Shown piece by piece: positions 45,615 to 54,036 of a DNA stretch of 64,000 nt. The position numbers and the translations under genes were made by a program. Origin of the DNA: Saccharibacillus qingshengii (GTDB taxonomy: Bacteria; Bacillota; Bacilli; Paenibacillales; Paenibacillaceae); contig NZ_JAAZWC010000006.1 in NCBI RefSeq assembly GCF_013185195.1, positions 1-64,000 on the forward strand, written 5' to 3'. Positions within the stretch are counted from its first letter, which is position 1. Every line of letters starts with the position of its first letter. The notes beneath the pieces are model-generated. The model saw only the letters and a program-made list of their open reading frames with translations. It was not told the DNA's origin and ran no database searches.

Positions 45615-46376
45615 ATGAGTGAACAAGCCGCCCTGCAGGTAGCAAGGCTGACCGGCGGATACAGTATCAACAAGCCGGTTCTGCACGGGGTCGATTTTGA
45701 AGTCGGAACAGGCGAGATGGTCGGCCTGATCGGACTGAACGGAGCAGGCAAAAGCACGACGATGAAGCATATTCTCGGGCTGATGTCGCCCAAGGAAGGC
45801 GAGGTTCGGATCGGCGGCGCCCTGCTAAAAGACGATCCCGACCGCTACCGTGCTTCCCTTGCTTTTGTACCGGAGTCTCCGGTGCTGTACGAAGAATTGA
45901 CGGTGCGCGAGCATCTGGAATTTACGGCAAGAGCCTACGGCGTCGACAACGCGGTATTTGAAGAACGCGCGGAGCGTCTGCTGAAGCTCTTCTATATGAA
46001 AGACAAAGAACACAGCTTGTCTTCGCATCTGTCCAAAGGCATGAAGCAGAAGGTCATGATTATGTGCGCCTTCATCGCGCGTCCGCCGCTGTACGTGATC
46101 GACGAACCGTTTCTCGGTCTCGATCCGCTCGGTATTCGCGATCTGCTGGACTACATGGTCGAAGTCAACCGCGAAGGCGCTTCGATCCTGCTCAGCTCGC
46201 ATATTTTGTCGACGATCGAGAACTACTGCGACCGCTTCGTCATTCTGCACAAAGGACGGATTATCGTGCAGGGCACGCTGGAAGATATCCGCACCGCATC
46301 GAATATGCCGGGCGCTTCGCTCGAGAATATGTTCGATCGGCTCGTCCGGGCAGAGGGCGCCGGGGGCATTCAATGA
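45615..46376 (+). CDS. ecsA: ABC transporter ATP-binding protein EcsA
   Basis: 253 aa. Walker A is GLNGAGKS, the signature has the unusual form LSKGMKQKV typical of EcsA, and Walker B is YVIDEP. With EcsB it forms an exporter needed for secretion, competence and site-2 protease activity in Bacillus. GAGGTG before the ATG. The ecsB start overlaps its stop. Confidence 0.88.
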   Translation: MSEQAALQVARLTGGYSINKPVLHGVDFEVGTGEMVGLIGLNGAGKSTTMKHILGLMSPKEGEVRIGGALLKDDPDRYRASLAFVPESPVLYEELTVREHLEFTARAYGVDNAVFEERAERLLKLFYMKDKEHSLSSHLSKGMKQKVMIMCAFIARPPLYVIDEPFLGLDPLGIRDLLDYMVEVNREGASILLSSHILSTIENYCDRFVILHKGRIIVQGTLEDIRTASNMPGASLENMFDRLVRAEGAGGIQ

Positions 46377-47716
46377 GCGGGCCTCAGGAGTCCAAGCGCG
46401 GCGGGGAGGCACCCGTAGGCGCGAGGTTCGCTTCGCCGCCCGCTTCGGGCGGTCTTCCCTGGCCGGCCGGAACGATCGCGCCGATGACGACGGAAGGCAT
46501 GCAGGCGCTGCGGGGCAAACGCCGCTCGGTGTTCCTCGGCCGCATTGTGCCGTATACCCCGTACATAATCCAGAGCGGTCTGGCCGTCACGGTCATGCTG
46601 CTGCTGATCCTGTTCTCGGCTTGGTATACGTCCCTGCTGCAGAATATGCCGGCGGATCTGCCGATCCGCTGGATCCTGCCGGCGATGCTCTTTCCGCTGA
46701 CGGCGTGGAGCAGTTTCCGTACCTATCTGCAGCCGGCGGATACCGTGTTTCTGCTGCCGCTGGAAACGAAGATGCGCGCGTATTTCGCCCCCGCCTGGCG
46801 CGGAGGGGTGGTCTACAAGCTGCTGCTCGTCTGGTTGGTGCTGCTGGTCGCCTGGCCGGTCTACATCCGGGTACATCCCGGAGACCATGCCAACTTGTGG
46901 GCAAGCCTTACCCTGCTGCTCGGCTTGAAACTGCTGCTGGCCTATGGGGCCTGGCAGGAACATCGTTTCGTCTCCGCAAGGCTGGCCGACGGATTCATGC
47001 TGCTGCGCTGGATTCTGGCCGCAGGGGCCGTCGTCGCCTGGTTCCAGCTGCCGCTGCCTTACGCTGCGCCGGCGATACTGGTCGGCGCCGCTGTCTACGT
47101 ACTGGTTCTGCGTTTCCCGGCCAAGCACCGCGTACCGTGGGAACGGCTGATCGCGGTCGAACGGGCTCAGGTCGGCCGCTCGATGCGCATGCTCGGCTGG
47201 TTCGTGGATGTGCCGACGGAAGATCCGCGCGTATACCGGCGGCGTTGGCTGTCGGGCTTCGGCCGGAAGATTCCGTGGAAGCAGGAAGAAGCTTACCGCT
47301 TCCTGTTGACCCAGTCGTTTATCCGCAGCGATCTGCTGGGCATGGTGGCGCGCCTGGTTATCGTCGGTTTCGTTCTGCTGCTGCTGGCCCGCGTATCGTG
47401 GTTGGGTATTGCTCTGCTGCTGCTGCTGCTGTTCATGATCGGCACGCAGCTGAACGGACTGCGCCGGACCCACGCCGATTCGCTCTGGTTGGCGCTGTAT
47501 CCGATTCCGGAAGATTCGCGCCGCCGCGCCGGTCTGCGTCTGATGCTTCGCGTGCTGCTGGTCTCCGCTTTTTGCATGTGGCTGCCATTCCTGCTCACGC
47601 TTGCGTCCGATCCGCTGCTGGCTCTCGGCGCACTGGCCGCAGGTCTCGTACTGGCCTGGCTGATGCAGGGCTCCGCGCAGCGGAAATGGCGCAAGCTGGA
47701 AAGTGAAGACGATTGA
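46373..47716 (+). CDS. ecsB: ABC transporter permease EcsB
   Basis: 447 aa with about six to eight hydrophobic segments from residue 60 on. The RRWLSGFGRKIPWKQEEAY stretch near 285 fits EcsB. The start at 46373 overlaps the ecsA stop (ATGA). The first 37 residues are Gly/Pro/Ala-rich and unusual for the family; an in-frame ATG at 46484 would remove them but has no ribosome binding site. The third Bacillus gene, ecsC, is absent; a small lipoprotein gene follows instead. Confidence 0.82.
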   Translation: MSGPQESKRGGEAPVGARFASPPASGGLPWPAGTIAPMTTEGMQALRGKRRSVFLGRIVPYTPYIIQSGLAVTVMLLLILFSAWYTSLLQNMPADLPIRWILPAMLFPLTAWSSFRTYLQPADTVFLLPLETKMRAYFAPAWRGGVVYKLLLVWLVLLVAWPVYIRVHPGDHANLWASLTLLLGLKLLLAYGAWQEHRFVSARLADGFMLLRWILAAGAVVAWFQLPLPYAAPAILVGAAVYVLVLRFPAKHRVPWERLIAVERAQVGRSMRMLGWFVDVPTEDPRVYRRRWLSGFGRKIPWKQEEAYRFLLTQSFIRSDLLGMVARLVIVGFVLLLLARVSWLGIALLLLLLFMIGTQLNGLRRTHADSLWLALYPIPEDSRRRAGLRLMLRVLLVSAFCMWLPFLLTLASDPLLALGALAAGLVLAWLMQGSAQRKWRKLESEDD

Positions 47717-47765
47717 TCCCAAGTATCCGTCAAGTCTATCCCTTTTGAATCGGAGAGTGATCCCC

Positions 47766-48095
47766 GTGAAGCGGTTGAAACAGAAAACACTTCTGTCGAC
47801 GATGTTATGCGGATTTCTAGTTCTGCCTGCGGCGTGCGGTTCTGCTGCAGAGCCGGGCTCTTCTTCACCGGTGCTTCCCCTGGACGAGATCCGAGAGGAA
47901 GCAGCCAAGAAAGCGCCCGATTGGGATACGTTCAACGAGTACACGCATACGGATATCGGCTCGGGCTTATATCTGTGGGAGTACGAAGTTGAAGGAGGGC
48001 GGAAATTGAGGATGGGCGGAGCTGATTTGAATGCCGCTCCGACCCAGGTTCAATTGATCGATGCCGAAGGCGAAACGACGGATCTGCTGAAATAA
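47766..48095 (+). CDS. Small secreted lipoprotein, unknown function
   Basis: 109 aa. A basic start (KRLKQK), hydrophobic stretch and lipobox-like LPAAC place the lipid cysteine near residue 25; proline at -3 is unusual. The mature part has about 85 residues of acidic, beta-prone sequence without a recognised family. GTG start after CGGAGAG. It follows ecsB by 49 bp and may be in that operon. Confidence 0.65.
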   Translation: MKRLKQKTLLSTMLCGFLVLPAACGSAAEPGSSSPVLPLDEIREEAAKKAPDWDTFNEYTHTDIGSGLYLWEYEVEGGRKLRMGGADLNAAPTQVQLIDAEGETTDLLK

Positions 48096-48111
48096 GCTTT
48101 GTATCTATCAA

Positions 48112-48154
48112 AAAAAGACCAACCTGCCCAAGTTTCCGGTAGGTTGGTCTTTTT
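48112..48154. terminator. Bidirectional terminator
   Basis: AAAAAGACCAACCT pairs with AGGTTGGTCTTTTT around a 15-nt loop. It serves the lipoprotein gene on the left and the leftward aminotransferase gene on the right. Confidence 0.9.
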
Positions 48155-48176
48155 ATATGGGGATTCAGTAACGGCT

Positions 48177-49487
48177 CTACTCCGCTGCCTGATCTGTCAG
48201 TTCCGCTGCACCTTTGTACACCAGATCGAACAGATCTTCCAGATTCTCTTCGGCGATGCAGGAGAATGCGATACGCAGGTCGGTCTCGCCCAGGGCGATC
48301 GTGCCGACGCCGTATTCGTGCAGCAGGCGCTGGCGCAGCGCTTCCGCTTCGATACCCGGATTCAACTTCAGGCACATGAAGTAACCGGAATTGAACGGAT
48401 AATAGGTCCAAAAGCCTTCGTATTTGCCGCTGTCGAGCAGGGCTTTGACCTTGTTGGCGCGGCCTTTCATAATCAGGAACTTCTCGTGCTTCTGCTCTTC
48501 GAACTCCGGCGATTTGAGCGCGTCCAGCACGAAAGTCTGCGACGGATGGGGACCGCTGGAAATCGTGGCGCGAATGATGCCCATCGTTTTCTGCTCCAGG
48601 CCCGCCAGGACATCGGCTTGATCCGAAGCAAACGTGATGAAGCCCACGCGGAAGCCCCAGACGAATTCTTCTTTGGTTGCGCCGTCGATCTTGATCGGCA
48701 GGATGCGCGGATGCACGCCGGCCAGCTTGCCGAACAGCGACTCGTGCAGCGAGTCTTCGAAGAACAGACCGAAATAGGCGTCGTCGCTGACGACCACCAG
48801 ATTGATGCCGGCTTCCGCCGCTTCAATCAGCGCGGATATAATTTCTTCGCCTTCCGCTACGCTTGGCGTATAGCCTGTCGGGTTGTTCGGGAAGTTGAGC
48901 GGTACGATCGCTTTGCCCGCTTCTTTCTGCGCGAGCAGGGCTTTGCGGAACGCTTCGGTATTGAATCTCATGTCCGCGGTGAACAGCTCATAGTTAACGA
49001 TCTTCGCGCCGCGGCGGATACCGAAGGTCAGCTCGTAGTTTTCCCAGTTTTTGTCCGGATAGACGACCGCATCGCCCGGATCGGCGAACAGATCGGCTAC
49101 GATGCTGAGGCCGTGTGTCAGCGCATTGGTCGTGATCGGATTGCCGAACGCTTTGCCTTCCAGCGAAGGGTTCTCGCGGATCATTTTCTCGCGCCAGACG
49201 GCGCGCAGTTCCGGCTTGCCCGCAGGAGGCGCATAACCGTACAGATCTTTCGGGCTGTACGCCGAAAGTTTATCCTGGATCACGTTCAGGTGCATCGGTC
49301 CGCCATTCTCGGTTGCGATCCCGATCGTAGCGTTATATTTCTTGGCGTGCGTGGTCGCTTCGGCGGATTGGCTCAAGATGCCTTCTTTCGGGAAATAGAT
49401 TTCCCGGCCAAGTGCCGACAGCATGTCGTAGACATGCGCATTTGCGGTTTTGATCTTGTCATTCCATTGTTCAGCCATTGGGTTCAT
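48177..49487 (-). CDS. PLP-dependent aminotransferase, class I/II
   Basis: 436 aa, fold type I. NFPNNPTGY near 197 and VVSDDAYFGLFFED near 228 are family hallmarks. The PLP lysine is probably in IDGATKEEF near 270, and the substrate-carboxylate arginine in DLRIAF near 412. The amino acid used is not evident. The start is uncertain: ATG at 49487 or, three codons in, at 49478; a GGAAGG lies 14 nt upstream of the first. Confidence 0.85.
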   Translation of the reverse strand: MNPMAEQWNDKIKTANAHVYDMLSALGREIYFPKEGILSQSAEATTHAKKYNATIGIATENGGPMHLNVIQDKLSAYSPKDLYGYAPPAGKPELRAVWREKMIRENPSLEGKAFGNPITTNALTHGLSIVADLFADPGDAVVYPDKNWENYELTFGIRRGAKIVNYELFTADMRFNTEAFRKALLAQKEAGKAIVPLNFPNNPTGYTPSVAEGEEIISALIEAAEAGINLVVVSDDAYFGLFFEDSLHESLFGKLAGVHPRILPIKIDGATKEEFVWGFRVGFITFASDQADVLAGLEQKTMGIIRATISSGPHPSQTFVLDALKSPEFEEQKHEKFLIMKGRANKVKALLDSGKYEGFWTYYPFNSGYFMCLKLNPGIEAEALRQRLLHEYGVGTIALGETDLRIAFSCIAEENLEDLFDLVYKGAAELTDQAAE

Positions 49488-49886
49488 TGCGAGTCGTCAT
49501 CCTTCCAAACTGAATTGCGTCAATTATAGCATTCTCCCCTCGAACCGTCACGGGAAAAGCAAGGATTTTTCAGCTTTTCCCGCCTGCTTGCCCGCTTTGT
49601 GAACGGAAAAGTCGAAAGATGTCCCCGGCCTGCGCACGATCAAAATTCCCGGATGTTCGGGTGTCCTTGTCAAGTTTTTGTGCGGAACGGGAAGGGTCAT
49701 GGATTGTCGGGTTGTGGGTACACGTTGAAGAAGCATTCCCTCGTCTTCCCACAGAGCAGTGTCCCATCGAGCGTCTTCCGAGGGTGGACAACGGTTCAAT
49801 CGTACGGAAAAATGTGTACAATGGAAAATGAAGGCCAAGCAGCGCATGCTGACGTATTCTTTTTTAATCCGAGGAGGAATTTGGTT
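49488..49886. other. Divergent region aminotransferase / DUF1877
   Basis: 399 bp without a supported gene. A rightward promoter candidate is TTCAAT 49795-49800, 16-bp spacer, TACAAT 49817-49822, followed by a leader of about 55 nt. Confidence 0.45.
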
Positions 49887-50366
49887 ATGGGCATGATCGG
49901 TTATCTGAAACGCGTAACGGAACAGGCGCTGTCTTCCCTGATTCACGGGGGCCAGGACCTGTACGCGTACATTCACGGAGAACAAGGCGAAGAGCTGGAT
50001 CTCGACAAAGCCTGGCAGGGTCTGCATTATCTGCTGTGCGGAGACCCTTACGGCGGAGAAGGTCCGCTGTTTGATGCCATAATGGGCGGTAAACCGCTTA
50101 ATCCGGAAGAGGAGAGCGAAATCATCGTGCGCTATCTGACACCGGATGAAGTGCGCAACGTAGCGTCGGCGCTGGAGAGCGTGGGACCTGCGGAGCTGGC
50201 CAAAGGATTCGAGCCAGACGATATGAACGAAGCGGGCGTATATCCGTCTCCCGATTGGAACGAGGAAGGCGAACTGGATTATCTGCTGGGCTATTACGAG
50301 CCAATGCGCGAACATTATCGGGCGGCGGCCGCGGCGGGCGAAGGCATGCTGCTCTACGTTTCGTAA
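49887..50366 (+). CDS. DUF1877 (YfbM-like) protein
   Basis: 159 aa, soluble. Family features: DLDKAWQGLHYLLCGD near residue 38 and a central VRYLTPDEVRNVASAL near 80. The E. coli member YfbM has a known fold but no assigned activity. Strong GAGGAGG before the ATG at 49887. It lies 60 bp before an ADP-ribosylglycohydrolase gene on the same strand, so a role in nucleotide or ADP-ribose metabolism is possible; this is inference only. Confidence 0.82.
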   Translation: MGMIGYLKRVTEQALSSLIHGGQDLYAYIHGEQGEELDLDKAWQGLHYLLCGDPYGGEGPLFDAIMGGKPLNPEEESEIIVRYLTPDEVRNVASALESVGPAELAKGFEPDDMNEAGVYPSPDWNEEGELDYLLGYYEPMREHYRAAAAAGEGMLLYVS

Positions 50367-50426
50367 GCCGCGTCAGCAGGAATAAGGAAGACCGGAAGCC
50401 AGAGATCCGGCAAGGAGGAACGGACG

Positions 50427-51398
50427 ATGCAAGATAAGCTCCATACGGCGAACGGACCGCAATCCCGGCTGAACGGCGCTCTGCTCGGACTTACCGCCGC
50501 GGACGCGCTGGGCGTGCCGGTAGAGTTCCGTCCGCGAACGTATCTGGATGCCAATCCGGTTACGGACATGTTCGGCTACGGCACGTACAACCAGCCTCCG
50601 GGCACCTGGTCGGACGACAGTACCATGATGTGGTGCACGGTGGAGAGTCTGGCGCTGCAAAAAGAGTGCGATACCGAAGACATGGCCGGACGCTTCGTGC
50701 GCTGGCTGACATCCGGTTATATGACCCCGCACGGGGAGCTGTTCGATATCGGCAATGCGACGCGCGAAGCGCTGGAACGCTACCGGACGGAAGCGGTCTG
50801 GGCGAGATTCGCCGGTCTTGAGCGGGAAAGCTCCAACGGCAACGGATCGCTGATGCGCATCCTCCCGATGGCTTTTTACGTGCGGGGAATGGAAGCGGCC
50901 GAGCGCGAACGGCTGGTGGCCGAAGTCTCGTCGATCACCCACCGGCATCCCCGCTCTATTCTGGCCTGCCAGATCTATGTGGAGATCGCCCTGCGGCTGC
51001 TGGACGGCCGCTCGGCCGGGCAGGCCTGCCTCGAAGCGGCTGCGGCCGTTCGGGAGCGCCATGCGGACCATCCCGAATTGGAAACGTTCGAACGGGTATG
51101 GAACGGGAGTCTGGCGGCATTGAAGCGCGAAGACATCCGTTCCAGCGGTTATGTGGTCGATACGCTCGAAGCGGCGCTGTGGTGTCTGCTGACGACAAGC
51201 AGCTACCGCGAAGCGGCGCTTAAGGCGGTCAATCTCGGCGAAGACACCGATACGACAGGAGCCGTCGTCGGCGGGCTGGCAGGGATCTTGTACGGCGAAG
51301 CCGGTATTCCGGCCGAGTGGATCTCGCAGCTGGCGAAGCTGAATGAGCTGCGGGCGCTTGGCGGACGGTTCTCGTCCATGCTTGCGGAACGGGAGTAA
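50427..51398 (+). CDS. ADP-ribosylglycohydrolase family protein
   Basis: 323 aa, DraG/ARH fold, all-helical. Metal ligands are visible in GTWSDDSTMMW near residue 65 (D-D-S/T) and in GEDTDTTGAVVGGLAG near 275, the standard two-magnesium site. Such enzymes remove ADP-ribose from proteins or small molecules. AAGGAGGA before the ATG. Forms a two-gene unit with the DUF1877 gene. Confidence 0.9.
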   Translation: MQDKLHTANGPQSRLNGALLGLTAADALGVPVEFRPRTYLDANPVTDMFGYGTYNQPPGTWSDDSTMMWCTVESLALQKECDTEDMAGRFVRWLTSGYMTPHGELFDIGNATREALERYRTEAVWARFAGLERESSNGNGSLMRILPMAFYVRGMEAAERERLVAEVSSITHRHPRSILACQIYVEIALRLLDGRSAGQACLEAAAAVRERHADHPELETFERVWNGSLAALKREDIRSSGYVVDTLEAALWCLLTTSSYREAALKAVNLGEDTDTTGAVVGGLAGILYGEAGIPAEWISQLAKLNELRALGGRFSSMLAERE

Positions 51399-51437
51399 AG
51401 CCAGGCCAGGAGATAAGCGTCACGAAAAAGGAATGGG

Positions 51438-51475
51438 AAAAAGAGCGGGATCGCTGAAGCGGTCCCGCTCTTTTA
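51438..51475. terminator. Bidirectional terminator
   Basis: AAAAGAGCGGGA (51439-51450) pairs with TCCCGCTCTTTT (51463-51474). It serves the glycohydrolase gene and the leftward murG-like gene. Confidence 0.88.
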
Positions 51476-51537
51476 GTCGTCGGCGTATATCGAGCATTTG
51501 TATGCCGCTAGGTCATACCCATTCCGGCATCCAAAGC

Positions 51538-52626
51538 TCAACCTGCCGCATCCTTGATTCGCCGCAGCAGCAGATCCAGCGGATCGCCGGCTTCGGCTTG
51601 GCTCATCCGGGCGCTGTACGGCTTGCGCTCACGGTGCAGCAGATCCAGCTTGGCGAGGAAAGCTTCGTCGCTCCACGAGTCTTCGTCCAGGCGTTCGGCA
51701 TAACCCGCGCGAACGAACGAATCCGCATTCAGCAGTTGGTCGCCGCGGCTCTGCTTGCGGCCAAGCGGGCAGAGCAGCATCGGCTTGCCCAGCGACAGGA
51801 ACTCGAAGATCGCGTTCGAGCCGGCACGGCTGAATACGAGATCGGCCGCCGCCAGCACATCCGGCAGCGGTTCGTTCACGTATTCGAACTGGCGGTAGCC
51901 CGCTCGGCCTTCAAGCTGAGGATCCAGGCCTCCCCGCCCGCACAGATGCACCACGTCGAAACGCCGCACAAGTTCGTCCAGGTTGCGCCGCAGGTTGCCG
52001 TTCAGCGCGCGGGAGCCGAGGCTGCCTCCGGCGGCCAGCAGCACGGGCTTGACTCCGTCAAAGCCCAGAAATTCGAGTCCGCGCGCCGCTTGTCCGTTCT
52101 TCAGTTCGGGCCGGACCACCGAGCCGATCTGCACGGCTTTGCCGGACTTGACCGAAGCGGCCGTCTCGGGGAACGTCGTGCAGAGCGCCGAAGCGAACGG
52201 CAGAGCCAACTTGTTGGCGAGGCCCGGCGAATAATCCGATTCGTGGATCAGGGCGGGCACGCGGTTCATCCAGGCGCCGAGCACGACCGGCACGGACACG
52301 AATCCGCCTTTGGAGAAGACGACTTTCGGCTTCAGGCGGCGGATCAGGCGCCGGGATTGCCCGACGCCTTTGAGGATGCGCAGCGGATCGGTGAAATTTC
52401 GCAGCGAGAAATAGCGGCGCAGCTTGCCGGTGGCGATCGCATGATACGAAACGCCGGGCAGTCCTTCGATCAGTTCTTTTTCGATGCCGGTCTCCGATCC
52501 GATATAGTCGATCGTCCAACCCTGCCCCCGGAGCACAGGAATAAGGGCGAGATTGACCGAGACATGCCCGGCCGATCCGCCCCCTGTCAGAACGATGCGT
52601 TTATTTGAATTGGAATGGGAAGTCAT
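51538..52626 (-). CDS. murG: MurG-like UDP-GlcNAc glycosyltransferase
   Basis: 362 aa, GT28. N-terminal GGGSAGHVSVN, then SKGGFVSVPVVLGA near 103, IHESDYSPGLANK near 127 and the C-terminal UDP-binding part AADLVFSRAGSNAIFEFL near 258. MurG adds GlcNAc to lipid I to make lipid II. It stands outside a cell-wall cluster, so it may be a second copy or relate to another glycolipid. The start at 52626 follows AAAGGAG. Two direct repeats TGCGCAAGCT lie just upstream. Confidence 0.83.
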   Translation of the reverse strand: MTSHSNSNKRIVLTGGGSAGHVSVNLALIPVLRGQGWTIDYIGSETGIEKELIEGLPGVSYHAIATGKLRRYFSLRNFTDPLRILKGVGQSRRLIRRLKPKVVFSKGGFVSVPVVLGAWMNRVPALIHESDYSPGLANKLALPFASALCTTFPETAASVKSGKAVQIGSVVRPELKNGQAARGLEFLGFDGVKPVLLAAGGSLGSRALNGNLRRNLDELVRRFDVVHLCGRGGLDPQLEGRAGYRQFEYVNEPLPDVLAAADLVFSRAGSNAIFEFLSLGKPMLLCPLGRKQSRGDQLLNADSFVRAGYAERLDEDSWSDEAFLAKLDLLHRERKPYSARMSQAEAGDPLDLLLRRIKDAAG

Positions 52627-52760
52627 TGCGTTAGATTCTCCTTTGCTTCGGGTGATTCCGTCTTGCGCAAGCTTCATTATGCGCAAGCTCTATTGTACGT
52701 TTCACCGAAGCAAAAGCCAAGGCGCGTTCCTGGAACCGCCCAATCGACAGATCCCGGCTT

Positions 52761-53948
52761 TTATTTCAAAATGAGCAGCCGGTCGTCGTCCGCACCCGGC
52801 GACCCGCCCGATGTATTGTTCGTCAGCACGTAGATTTTCCCGCCATGCAGGGCTACGTCCCTGATCCGTCCTTCGCCGGTCAGCACGTCGGTCATCGTGC
52901 GCGTCTTAGGATCGAACAGCTTCAGGCTCTGGCCTGCCAGCGTGGCGACAAGCACTTTGTTGTCCGGCGCGGCCGCGATGCCGGAAGGGGCGATCGCCCG
53001 GTCGCCGGCTACATATACAGGCGCGGTCAGGCCGGGAGCGGTCTCGGTTCCCTGAACCTTCGGCCAACCGTAATTGGCTCCGCGCTTGATCACGTTAATT
53101 TCGTCGAGTCCGGTAAGATCGGTGCCTCCGCCCGGAATCGGTGCGCCGCTTGGACCATGGTCGGAAGCGTACAGGGTGCCGTCCGGCGTCCAGGCGAGGC
53201 CCTGGGAATTGCGCAGTCCGTACGCGTAGACGTACGAGTTCTTGAACGGATTGTCCGCGGGCACTTTGCCGCTGGTCGTCATGCGCAGCACTTTGCCTCC
53301 GGGACTTGAGAGGTCCTGGGACAATTCGCGCCGGTTCGTGTCGCCGGCCGTGCTGTATAGCATGCCGTCCGGACCGATCGCCAAGCGTCCTCCTTCATGG
53401 ATACGGCCCCCCGGAATGCCGCTCAGCAGTTCTTTTTGCTCGCGCCAGACGCCATTTACGAGTTTGACCTTGACGATCCGGTTCAGCGCTTCGCCTTTTT
53501 CTTCATAGGCATGATAGATATAGGCGTACTTGTTCTTCGAGAATTTCGGATCGAGCACGAACCCGGTCAGCCCCGCTTCGCCGACGACCCGAAGCTTTTT
53601 CTTGGTCCGGACTTCCTGCACGGTCTGTTTGCCGTTTTTCACTTCGACAATGCCGCCGCCGCGTTGGGTGATGTACACGGTCTCACCGGCAAACTGGATC
53701 GACCAAGGGACTTTCAGTTTGGATGCCGCCACCTCGTACCCGCCTTTGAGCGAGTCGACCGGGGAAACGCCGGCCGGACTTGCCGCCGCGCCGACAGCAG
53801 CCGTTTTGACAGGGGCGGCCGCAGCCGCCTGAATCGACGAGCCGGCTGTCTGCTCGGTCTCGCGCTGGTCGGCTGCATACACGGAGATCGGCACGGCAAG
53901 CAGCAGGGCCGCCGTCAGCGTTTTGGTTTTCGTATTCAGTATGGACAC
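52761..53948 (-). CDS. Secreted PQQ-type sugar dehydrogenase (paralogue 1)
   Basis: 395 aa. Signal peptide with likely cleavage after VYA (about residue 25), an Ala/Thr-rich linker, then a six-bladed propeller like soluble glucose/sorbosone dehydrogenase: GRIHEGGRLAIGPDGMLY near 180, YAYGLRNSQGLAW near 225 and DEINVIKRGANYGWP near 275. The family oxidises aldoses with PQQ and calcium outside the cell. Firmicutes do not usually make PQQ, so the cofactor may be imported or absent. GTG start after AAGGAGG. The upstream paralogue lies 88 bp away. Confidence 0.85.
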   Translation of the reverse strand: MSILNTKTKTLTAALLLAVPISVYAADQRETEQTAGSSIQAAAAAPVKTAAVGAAASPAGVSPVDSLKGGYEVAASKLKVPWSIQFAGETVYITQRGGGIVEVKNGKQTVQEVRTKKKLRVVGEAGLTGFVLDPKFSKNKYAYIYHAYEEKGEALNRIVKVKLVNGVWREQKELLSGIPGGRIHEGGRLAIGPDGMLYSTAGDTNRRELSQDLSSPGGKVLRMTTSGKVPADNPFKNSYVYAYGLRNSQGLAWTPDGTLYASDHGPSGAPIPGGGTDLTGLDEINVIKRGANYGWPKVQGTETAPGLTAPVYVAGDRAIAPSGIAAAPDNKVLVATLAGQSLKLFDPKTRTMTDVLTGEGRIRDVALHGGKIYVLTNNTSGGSPGADDDRLLILK

Positions 53949-54036
53949 GAAGAATCCCTCCTTCTTTCTTTTCCATTTTTACCCGGAAAGAGCAGGATCA
54001 ATCGGAATCGAAGCTTAAGCTCCGTTTTTTTATAGC

